Shown: positions 25,473 through 33,515 of the stretch, in pieces
Layout of the letters: the number at the start of each line of letters is the position of its first letter
How positions within the stretch are numbered: position 1 is the first letter of the stretch
Assembly (NCBI GenBank): GCA_016716225.1
Contig: JADJWT010000001.1
Span: forward strand, 1,674,001-1,738,000
Source: Ignavibacteriota bacterium
GTDB lineage: Bacteria > Bacteroidota > Ignavibacteria > Ignavibacteriales > Melioribacteraceae
Direction: 5' to 3'
DNA: 64,000 nucleotides
Program-made: the position numbers and the translations under genes
The notes under the pieces: generated by a model
Databases searched by the model: none
What the model was told of the DNA's origin: nothing
Seen by the model: only the letters and a program-made list of their open reading frames with translations

Positions 25473-26819
25473 TTAGCTTCTAATAAAATCCAAAATTTCT
25501 TTAGTTTTTTCTTCCATTAATTTTATATCATTTCGTGATTCTACATTTAATCTCAACAATGGTTCAGTGTTACTCATTCTTACATTAAATCTCCAAGTTG
25601 GATATTCAATGCTGATTCCATCAACTTCATCCAATTTTCCATCAGAATACTTAGATTTTAATTGTAATAATTTATCTTTCGGATTTTCGACTTTTGAATT
25701 TATTTCTCCCGAACATGGAAAATTTTCAATCATTTCACCAACTAGTTGGGATAGTGTTTTGTTTTCTACACTTAACAATTCTAAAATTAGTAGAAACGGA
25801 ATTAATCCGCTATCCGAATAATAATTATCTCTAAAATAATGATGTGCCGACATTTCACCGCCGTAAATTGCATTTACTTCACGCATTTTTTGTTTAATAA
25901 ATGCATGCCCGCTTACCGATTCAACCGCAATTCCATTTGCATTTTTTACTTCTTCAAGAGTATTCCAAATTAATCTAGGATCATGAACAATTTTTTCACC
26001 CGGAAATTTTTTAAGTAATGATTTTGCCAATAATCCAACAATATAATATCCTTCAATAAAATTTCCTTTTTCATCGAAGAAGAAACATCTGTCATAATCT
26101 CCATCCCAAGCAACGCCTAAATCTGCATTGGATTTTTTCATTGCATCAATTGTTGAAAATCTATTTTCCGGTAATAACGGATTTGGAACACCGTTCGGAA
26201 AAGTTGAATCGGGATTGTGATGAACTTTTATCATTTCAATCGGTAAATATTTTTCTAAAGAATCTAGAGCCGGACCAACACAGCCGTTACCGGCATTAAC
26301 TACGATTTTATATTTGTTGATTTTTTCAGCATCATAAAACTTTGATAAACTTTTAGTGAAGTCTTCCATAATATCAAGAGTTTCAATTTTACCTTTTTCT
26401 GTAGCAATTTCGCCTAAATCATTATTCAAAATCATTTGTTCAATTTCATTCAATCCGGAATCATATCCCATAGGTTTTGAACCATGTTTTACAAATTTCA
26501 ATCCGTTATATTCCGGTGGATTGTGGCTTGCAGTAATCATAACTCCGCCGTCTGCATTTAGATAAGGAGTTCCAAAATAAATCATTTCGGTTCCGCAAAG
26601 TTCTAAATCAATTACATTACAGCCGGCATCCGATAATCCTTGAGCAAGCGCTTTAGAAATTTCCGGTGAAGATTCTCTAACATCTCTTCCAATCAAAACT
26701 TTTTTTGCATTTTGATGTTTTACAAAAGCTCTTCCAACTTTGTAAGCTAAATCTGCATTTAATTCTGAAGGAACTTTTCCTCTAATATCGTAAGCTTTAA
26801 ATCCCGGAATTTGAGACAT
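25473..26819 (-). CDS. manB: phosphomannomutase/phosphoglucomutase
   Basis: An alpha-D-phosphohexomutase of 448 residues from the ATG at 26819 (an in-frame GTG at 26825 is less well placed for the AGGTGA ribosome site). Visible motifs are the phosphoserine loop VMITASHNPPEYNG (Ser98), the metal loop GVAWDGDYDRCFFFD, the sugar-binding GGEMSAHHYFRD and the phosphate-binding RMSNTEPLLRLNVES. It interconverts 1- and 6-phosphates of mannose or glucose for envelope polysaccharide synthesis. Confidence 0.94.
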   Translation of the reverse strand: MSQIPGFKAYDIRGKVPSELNADLAYKVGRAFVKHQNAKKVLIGRDVRESSPEISKALAQGLSDAGCNVIDLELCGTEMIYFGTPYLNADGGVMITASHNPPEYNGLKFVKHGSKPMGYDSGLNEIEQMILNNDLGEIATEKGKIETLDIMEDFTKSLSKFYDAEKINKYKIVVNAGNGCVGPALDSLEKYLPIEMIKVHHNPDSTFPNGVPNPLLPENRFSTIDAMKKSNADLGVAWDGDYDRCFFFDEKGNFIEGYYIVGLLAKSLLKKFPGEKIVHDPRLIWNTLEEVKNANGIAVESVSGHAFIKQKMREVNAIYGGEMSAHHYFRDNYYSDSGLIPFLLILELLSVENKTLSQLVGEMIENFPCSGEINSKVENPKDKLLQLKSKYSDGKLDEVDGISIEYPTWRFNVRMSNTEPLLRLNVESRNDIKLMEEKTKEILDFIRS

Positions 26820-26952
26820 TTTCACCTCAATTTTTATAATGAATTACAATTGCCTTAAAAATACAAAAACATAATTTATTTAGGATAAATTTTTACATAG
26901 AAAAATCGATTTTTCAAGTCTAAATTTCGAATGTATTTAAGGAAAATTTAAA

Positions 26953-27246
26953 ATCAAAAACTCCAAAATAGCAAAGTGCGGTAATTTAAACTGTTCAGTT
27001 TTTTTCCCAATTCAGCAAAATCAAATTTATTCCGAACAAGAACATTTATGTGATTTTTGCAAATCCGAATCAACTCATTCGCATTTGGTTCAATGCGAAA
27101 ATTGTCAATCAATAATTAATTTTATTCCTTTAATGAAACACGAATCTGCAATTGTATTTTATGTTAAAAAATGTTCAAATTGTTACGGTACAATTAAAGA
27201 TGAAAAAAAACTAATTCCAAACTATTTTCCCGAATCATTTATTTAA
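26953..27246 (+). CDS. zinc-ribbon-like protein with no standard start codon
   Basis: An open frame of about 100 codons runs from 26941 to TAA at 27244-27246. It encodes Cys-pair motifs CGNLNC, CDFC, CENC and CSNC, spaced as two zinc ribbons, plus KLIPNYFPESFI at the end. No ATG, GTG or TTG lies ahead of the first Cys pair. An AAGGA at 26939-26943 stands 9 bases before ATC at 26953, which could be the initiator; otherwise the start has been lost. It is given as a gene because the Cys pattern is clearly under selection, but it could be a recent pseudogene. Confidence 0.5.
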   Translation: MKNSKIAKCGNLNCSVFFPIQQNQIYSEQEHLCDFCKSESTHSHLVQCENCQSIINFIPLMKHESAIVFYVKKCSNCYGTIKDEKKLIPNYFPESFI

Positions 27247-27418
27247 TTATTTAAAATCTGCAATTTTTCAAAACCAACCAAATCTATAAATTAATTTATT
27301 ATCAAATAAAAATATGAACTTTTCATTTATAGCAACTATTATTTTATACTATCAAATTTGTAAAATGAATTGCGAATTTTTAAGTTTACACAATGTTTAC
27401 AAATCAAAAAGGAGAATG

Positions 27419-29545
27419 ATGAAAATCTATTATTCAAGAATTTTTTCGGCAATTTTAATTTTAATATTTTTTACTCAATTGAATTTGGCACAGCAAAAAG
27501 ATGAGCCGGTTGCAGAATCTGATATTTTTGATACCGGGAAAATGTGGACTTTTGATTATCCGCCAATTCAATATATTAGCGAAACTTATGGTTTTACTCC
27601 GACTGACGAATGGTTTGAAGATGTAAGATTATCTGCATTAAGAATTCCCGGATGCACAGCTTCTTTCGTTTCTGAAGATGGATTAATAATGACAAATAAT
27701 CACTGCTCAACTTGGCACAGAGATGCCGTTGAAAAAGAAGGAGAAGATTTAGAAAAAACCGGTTTTTATGCAGAAAATTTAGAAGCTGAAAGAAAAGTTC
27801 CAAATATGTATGCTGAACAATTAGCATTTATGGTAGATATCACTGATGCAATTAATGAAGCAATTGAAATGGGTTCAACCGATGAAGAAAAAATTAAAAA
27901 CAAAGAAAATAAATCAAAAGAATTAGTTGATTATTACAACAAAGAAACCGGATTGGATTGCCAATTAGTTTCGCTGTTTAACGGCGGAAAACATTCAATT
28001 TATGGATATAAAAGATTTAATGATATTAGATTAGTTTTTATTCCCGAAGAATCTATTGCATCTTTCGGCGGAGATTTGGATAATTTTACTTATCCGCGTT
28101 ATGATTTGGATTGTACATTTTTCAGAGTTTATGATGAATCCGGAAAACCAGTAACATCAAATAATTTCTTCAAGTTTAGCAAAAACGGAGTTCAGAAAGA
28201 TCAAGTAATTTTTTCCGTCGGAAATCCGGGTACAACAAACAGATTAAAAACTGTTTCGCAAATTGAATATAACAGAGATATTACTTACAGAAATAGAGCA
28301 TTTCAGTTTGATACTTATTACAATTTGTTGGAAGATTTAAAATATCAATATCCCGATAGAGCAGATGAATTCGAAGATGTTAGAAGACGCATTGGAAATG
28401 CACAAAAAGTTTTTCATTATACACAAGTTGGTTTATTGGACCCTTACATAATTGCAAGAAAGCGAGATTTTGAAAATAAAATTAGAACTGAAGTTGAAGC
28501 TAATGATGATTTAAGAGCAAAATATAGTCACATTTGGGATGCAATAAATAAATTGCGCGAGGAAATGAAACCGGTTGAAAGTCAACTTTCTGCATACAGA
28601 CAAACAAGATTTATGGGTTCTCAATATTTTGATATTGCAAAAAATATTATTGAATTTGCAGAACAAATGAATTTGCCGGAAACCGAAAGAAATCCAAAAT
28701 ATACAAAAAATCTTGACTCAGTTAAAAATTCACTTTATCCCGACTCATTTGATTCAATTTTAGAAAATGTAAAATTGGAAGTTCAGCTTGATTACATAAG
28801 AATGAATTTAGGCAACGATAATAATTTTGTACAAAAACTTTGCGGAAGTTACCAAGGAAGCGAAGCAGTTGAATATTTGCTAAGTAAATCAGCACTTGGA
28901 AATAAAGAAAACGCAATGAAATTTCTTGAAAATTCTGCAAGTGATATTCTCAACTCAAATGATCCATTAATTTATTTTGTAAAAAACACTAAAGATAAAA
29001 TTGATGAACTTACTAAAAAGTCAAAAGAAATTATAGATACTGAAAGTATTTTAGAAAATATGTTGGGAAAAGTGTTATATGAAATTTACGGAACCGAAAT
29101 TCCACCGGATGCAAATTTTACATTAAGATTAAGTGACGGTGTTTTAGAAAGTTTTGATTATAATGGAACAAAAGCTATTGAAAAAACAACTTTTTATGGA
29201 ATGTATGATAGATATTTCGGAAGCGAGAAAACTTATCCTTGGAATTTACCGGCAAGATGGATTGAACCTCCGGCAGATTTTGATTTATCAACAACTTTTA
29301 ATTTTATTTCCACAAATGATATTGTTGGCGGAAGTTCAGGAAGCGCTGTAATTAATAAAGATGCTGAAATAGTTGGTCTTGCTTTTGATGGAAACGTTGC
29401 TAGCATTATTGGCAATTTTATTTATTTACCGGAAGATAATAGAATGGTTTCAGTTGCTTCACAAGCAATTATTGAAGTTTTAGATAAAGTTTATAAAGCC
29501 GATAGAATTGTTGAGGAAATAAAAACCGGAAAAATTGCTGATTAA
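27419..29545 (+). CDS. S46 dipeptidyl peptidase (DPP7/DPP11 type), first copy
   Basis: A secreted 708-residue exopeptidase. The start is the ATG at 27419 behind an AAGGAG site; the longer frame upstream has no ribosome site. The signal peptide ends NLAQQ. The chymotrypsin-like triad is seen in MTNNHCSTWH (His), DLDNFTYPRYDLDCTFFR (Asp) and DIVGGSSGSAVINK (Ser). The enzyme removes N-terminal dipeptides in the periplasm, typical of asaccharolytic members of this superphylum. A paralogue of almost equal length is at 31117. Confidence 0.95.
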   Translation: MKIYYSRIFSAILILIFFTQLNLAQQKDEPVAESDIFDTGKMWTFDYPPIQYISETYGFTPTDEWFEDVRLSALRIPGCTASFVSEDGLIMTNNHCSTWHRDAVEKEGEDLEKTGFYAENLEAERKVPNMYAEQLAFMVDITDAINEAIEMGSTDEEKIKNKENKSKELVDYYNKETGLDCQLVSLFNGGKHSIYGYKRFNDIRLVFIPEESIASFGGDLDNFTYPRYDLDCTFFRVYDESGKPVTSNNFFKFSKNGVQKDQVIFSVGNPGTTNRLKTVSQIEYNRDITYRNRAFQFDTYYNLLEDLKYQYPDRADEFEDVRRRIGNAQKVFHYTQVGLLDPYIIARKRDFENKIRTEVEANDDLRAKYSHIWDAINKLREEMKPVESQLSAYRQTRFMGSQYFDIAKNIIEFAEQMNLPETERNPKYTKNLDSVKNSLYPDSFDSILENVKLEVQLDYIRMNLGNDNNFVQKLCGSYQGSEAVEYLLSKSALGNKENAMKFLENSASDILNSNDPLIYFVKNTKDKIDELTKKSKEIIDTESILENMLGKVLYEIYGTEIPPDANFTLRLSDGVLESFDYNGTKAIEKTTFYGMYDRYFGSEKTYPWNLPARWIEPPADFDLSTTFNFISTNDIVGGSSGSAVINKDAEIVGLAFDGNVASIIGNFIYLPEDNRMVSVASQAIIEVLDKVYKADRIVEEIKTGKIAD

Positions 29546-29552
29546 ATTTTGT

Positions 29553-29581
29553 GCTTCAGTAGTTTTAATAATTACTGAAGC
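29553..29581. terminator. bidirectional terminator between S46 peptidase and aldehyde dehydrogenase genes
   Basis: GCTTCAGTA at 29553-29561 pairs with TACTGAAGC at 29573-29581, and the stem can extend inward with a G-U pair to about 12 bp. The two flanking genes converge (ends at 29545 and 29591). T-rich sequence lies on both sides. Confidence 0.78.
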
Positions 29582-29590
29582 AATTTACAT

Positions 29591-30988
29591 TTAAAAATAT
29601 CTTACTAATAAATCAATAATTTTTTTCTTGAAATTTGTATAAGGCGGATAAATAATTTTTAATAAATTTATTTTACCGCCTTTTATATATGATCTTTCAT
29701 TTGAAAAGGTTTTAAATCCAGCAAAACCGTGAGACCTTCCCATTCCACTGTTTTTTACTCCGCCAAATGGTAAATAATTATGACTGAATTGGACAACCAA
29801 ATCATTAATTCCAACTCCACCGGATTCTGTTTGCGATGTAATTATATCTATAACTTTTTTATTTTTACAAAAAATATAAATCGTTAATGGGAAATTGCGG
29901 AATTTAATCCATTCAATTGCTTCATCAATTTTTTCAAATTCTATAATTGGTAAAAGCGGACCAAAAATTTCTTCATCTGAAATTTTGCAATTTTTGCAAT
30001 TTGTTAATATTAAAGTTGGCTCAATAAATTTATTTTCCAAATCATGTTTTCCGCCATAAATTATTTCGCTTCCATTTGCTAAAGCATTTTCAATCATTCC
30101 GGTCAATTTGTTGTGATGTTTTTCTGAAATAATTCTTGCATAATCTCCATTTTCTTCAATTTTATTTTCAGAACTTTTATAAAATTTCTTAATTGCTTCA
30201 ATAAGAAAATTTGAAAATTGTGAAGAAATATTTTTGTTGACTAAAAGATAATCGGGAGCAATGCAAGTTTGACCTTTATTTAAAAATTTTCCCCAAACAA
30301 TTTTTTCTGCTGAAGATTTTAAATCGGCAGTTTCATCAATAATTACAGGCGATTTTCCACCAAGTTCCAAAGTTACACTTGTTAATTTTTCTGCTGCAGA
30401 TTTTGCAATAATTTTTCCAACTTCGGTACTTCCGGTAAAAAATATATGATCAAAATTCAGTTCCAATAATTCGGAAGAAATATTTCTGTTTCCTCTAATT
30501 ACTGCAATTTCATTTTTAGGAAATAATTCAGAAATCATCTCTTCAATTAATTTCCCGGTATTTTCAGAAAATTCACTTGGTTTAATAATTACAACATTCC
30601 CAGCAGCAATTGCAGAAATCAATGGACCAATTGTTAGCAAAAATGGATAATTCCACGGAGAAATTATTAAAACATTTCCTTTGGCTTCATATTTAATAAA
30701 TACTTTATGAGTTAATAAAGTTAGCGTCCTTCTTACGCTTTTCGGTTTTATCCAACTTGATAAATTACGTTTCGCATGCTTTAACTCGGAAAGAACGGGA
30801 TAGATTTCTGTTAAATCAGTTTCTATAAAAGATTTTTTAAAATCTTTGTGAAGTGATGTTTTAACCTTATCTCTATTGGCTAAAATCCACTTCTCAATTT
30901 TATTTAATTTTCCAATTCTCTCTTTTGCAGAAGAATTTTTTAGATTTAATTTATTTTCGAATTGAAGTTGAAATATTTCCTTTCCCAT
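29591..30988 (-). CDS. aldehyde dehydrogenase, class 3-like
   Basis: A 465-residue NAD(P)-dependent aldehyde dehydrogenase. Conserved parts are NVLIISPWNYPFLLTIGPLI, FTGSTEVGKII, VTLELGGKSPVIIDE (catalytic Glu) and the nucleophile Cys in NKGQTCIAPDYLL, plus EEIFGPLLPI and PFGGVKNSGMGRSHG. The short length and C-terminal hydrophobic/basic tail (NLLKIIYPPYTNFKKKIIDL) recall class 3 fatty aldehyde dehydrogenases. It lies alone, converging with one S46 gene and diverging from the other. Confidence 0.94.
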   Translation of the reverse strand: MGKEIFQLQFENKLNLKNSSAKERIGKLNKIEKWILANRDKVKTSLHKDFKKSFIETDLTEIYPVLSELKHAKRNLSSWIKPKSVRRTLTLLTHKVFIKYEAKGNVLIISPWNYPFLLTIGPLISAIAAGNVVIIKPSEFSENTGKLIEEMISELFPKNEIAVIRGNRNISSELLELNFDHIFFTGSTEVGKIIAKSAAEKLTSVTLELGGKSPVIIDETADLKSSAEKIVWGKFLNKGQTCIAPDYLLVNKNISSQFSNFLIEAIKKFYKSSENKIEENGDYARIISEKHHNKLTGMIENALANGSEIIYGGKHDLENKFIEPTLILTNCKNCKISDEEIFGPLLPIIEFEKIDEAIEWIKFRNFPLTIYIFCKNKKVIDIITSQTESGGVGINDLVVQFSHNYLPFGGVKNSGMGRSHGFAGFKTFSNERSYIKGGKINLLKIIYPPYTNFKKKIIDLLVRYF

Positions 30989-31116
30989 TTATCGCTAAAA
31001 GTTATTGGATAAAATTCGTAATTAACACAAGTAAAATAAAACTTATTTCTACAAATTGATTGAATTAATATTTGTAAATTTTGAGCATAAAAATATTTCC
31101 AAAAAATGGGGAAGTG

Positions 31117-33240
31117 ATGATTCAAAGAAAATTAAACATCGGCCTTTTTGCAATACTATTTATTTCAAAAATCATTTTTGCACAATCAAATTTTTATGAA
31201 CCAATTGATATAAATAATGTGAAATGGTCGATAAATGATTTTGGTAAAATGTGGACATTTGATAAAGTTCCAGTAGATAAGTTTGAAGCGAAGTATGGAT
31301 TTAAGCCTTCAGACGAATGGTTGAGCGATGTGCAAAAATCTGCGTTGCAATTTGATGGCGGATGTTCTGCAGCTTTTGTTTCTCAAGATGGATTGATTAT
31401 GACAAATCACCATTGTGGAAGAGATGAATTAAACACAGTACAAAAAGAAGGCGAGAATTTATTAAAAGATGGATTTTATGCTGATGAATTGGAAGAGGAA
31501 AGAAAAATAGAAGGACTTTTTGTCGATCAATTAATTCTTATTGAAGATGTAACAAATGAAATTAAAGATTTTATGAATTCCGGCAAAACTGATCAAGAAA
31601 AAATAATTCTGCGTGATAAAATGAAAGATTCACTTACTAATAAGTTTAACAGTGAAACTGGATTGAATTGCAGAATTGTTACACTTTACAACGGCGGAAA
31701 ATATTCACTTTATGGATATAAAAGATATAATGATATTCGCTTGGTGATGGCACCGGATTTTCAAATTGCTGCAACCGGCTGGGATTGGGATAATTTTACT
31801 TATCCAAGATATGAATTGGATTTTATGTTTTACAGAGCATATGAAAATGGAAAGCCGATTAAAACCGAAAATTATTTTAAGTGGAGTAAAAATGGCGCTG
31901 AGGAAAACGAACTAATTTTTGTTGTTGGTCGCCCTGGAAAAACGGATAGACTACTTTCATTTGCTGAATTGGAATTCCTTCGCGATTTTACTTACAAGCA
32001 AAGTTTAATAGGATTTAATGAAATTTATAATGTTTACTTTGACTTGTATTCTAAATATCCAGAACGAGATGATTTGTTAAATCGTGTTATGGGTTATGGG
32101 AATGCTCGTAAATCCTATGCCGGAAGAATAAGCGGATTGAAGAATGAATTTATTATGAAGAAAAAACTAGATTTTGAAAAAGAGTTAATTGAAAAAGTAA
32201 AAACTGATTCAATATTAAATGAAAAATATGGGAATATTTGGAATTCGTTAAAAATTGTTTTAGATGAATTAAAAAATTATTCAGCAAAAAATACCGCAAT
32301 TAGATTTAATAGAATTATACGACCGGTTTATTTTACAATTGCAGAAAATTTAGTTGAACTTGCCAGTCAAAAAAAATTAAAAAACGATAAAAGATTAGAA
32401 AAATTTAAAGATGAAAATTTAGCTGAAACAATAAATAAGATCTATCCTGATTCTATAAATATTGAGCTTGAGACCAACTTTTTAATTGCACATAAAAGTT
32501 TTATTGAAAAAATAATTGGTAAGGAAAGTGAATATTATAAAATACTTTATAAAAATTTAGAAATAAAGGAGTTAATAAAATCATCTCAAATATCAAATAA
32601 AGAAGAGTTTAATAATTATACAAAATTATCAAGTGAAGAAATTTTAAGTATTTCTGATCCATTTATAAAATATGTAATTGAATTAAAAAAATTGGAAGAA
32701 GATATATTTCCTAAAATCAAAGAATTGAATAATACACGACAAGTCTTAAATCAATCATTGGGAGAAGTTATATCTATTATTTTTGGTGATAAAATTCCTC
32801 CGGATGCAACTTCTACTTTGCGAATTTCAGACGGCGTATTAAAAGGTTATGAATATAACGGAACGATTGCTCCGGGAAAAACAACATACTACGGTTTGTG
32901 GGATCGATATGAATCATTTAATAAAAAAACATATCCTTGGGGATTGCATGAAAGATGGAAAAATATTCCCGAAGATTTGGATCTTTCTACCTCAATTGGA
33001 TTTGCATCAACAAATGATATTGTTGGTGGAAATTCCGGAAGCTCTTTAATAAATAAAAATCAAGAAGTTGTTGGCTTAGCACATGATGGAAATATTGAAA
33101 GTCTTGCCGGAGACGTAATATTTTTGGAAGAAAATAACAGAACAGTTGCAACAGATTCCAAAGGATTGATTGAAGCTTTAAAATACGTTTACAGAACAGA
33201 TAATCTGGTTGAAGAATTGATAAATGGAAAGTTGGAATAA
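31117..33240 (+). CDS. S46 dipeptidyl peptidase, second copy
   Basis: A 707-residue secreted peptidase starting at ATG 31117; an in-frame TTG at 31081 would add 12 residues before the signal peptide and is less likely. The signal peptide ends IIFAQ. Triad regions are MTNHHCGRDE (His), DWDNFTYPRYELDFMFYR (Asp) and NDIVGGNSGSSLINK (Ser). It differs from the first copy around the active site (GNSGSS versus GSSGSA), which may alter dipeptide preference. Confidence 0.95.
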   Translation: MIQRKLNIGLFAILFISKIIFAQSNFYEPIDINNVKWSINDFGKMWTFDKVPVDKFEAKYGFKPSDEWLSDVQKSALQFDGGCSAAFVSQDGLIMTNHHCGRDELNTVQKEGENLLKDGFYADELEEERKIEGLFVDQLILIEDVTNEIKDFMNSGKTDQEKIILRDKMKDSLTNKFNSETGLNCRIVTLYNGGKYSLYGYKRYNDIRLVMAPDFQIAATGWDWDNFTYPRYELDFMFYRAYENGKPIKTENYFKWSKNGAEENELIFVVGRPGKTDRLLSFAELEFLRDFTYKQSLIGFNEIYNVYFDLYSKYPERDDLLNRVMGYGNARKSYAGRISGLKNEFIMKKKLDFEKELIEKVKTDSILNEKYGNIWNSLKIVLDELKNYSAKNTAIRFNRIIRPVYFTIAENLVELASQKKLKNDKRLEKFKDENLAETINKIYPDSINIELETNFLIAHKSFIEKIIGKESEYYKILYKNLEIKELIKSSQISNKEEFNNYTKLSSEEILSISDPFIKYVIELKKLEEDIFPKIKELNNTRQVLNQSLGEVISIIFGDKIPPDATSTLRISDGVLKGYEYNGTIAPGKTTYYGLWDRYESFNKKTYPWGLHERWKNIPEDLDLSTSIGFASTNDIVGGNSGSSLINKNQEVVGLAHDGNIESLAGDVIFLEENNRTVATDSKGLIEALKYVYRTDNLVEELINGKLE

Positions 33241-33266
33241 TTTGGCTTGAAGATAATAACTAATTT

Positions 33267-33296
33267 TTGACTTAAAATATTTATTCAAATTATACT
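33267..33296 (+). promoter_or_regulatory. sigma-70-like promoter upstream of the kinase/peptide cluster
   Basis: TTGACT at 33267-33272, an 18-base spacer, then TATACT at 33291-33296. The elements match the housekeeping consensus at 5 of 6 positions each. It lies about 220 bases before the kinase ATG at 33516, in a 275-base gap with no gene, so transcripts would carry a long leader. This is the only plausible promoter noticed for the 33516-38725 cluster. Confidence 0.5.
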
Positions 33297-33515
33297 ATAT
33301 ATCTCTTTATAATATTTATAACAAAATATTAAAATACTTGATTTTTAAAATTTCGTAATCTATTTTATACACATAAAGCAATAAGCCTAAACCTTGTGAG
33401 AAACATTATGAATTTTAAATTCTAAGTTTTCTCCATTTTACATTTCCAGCGCTTCCCCAAGGATTCTACTTACAGTTTATTTGATTTTATTTTAATCAAT
33501 CATAGGCTAGAGTAA

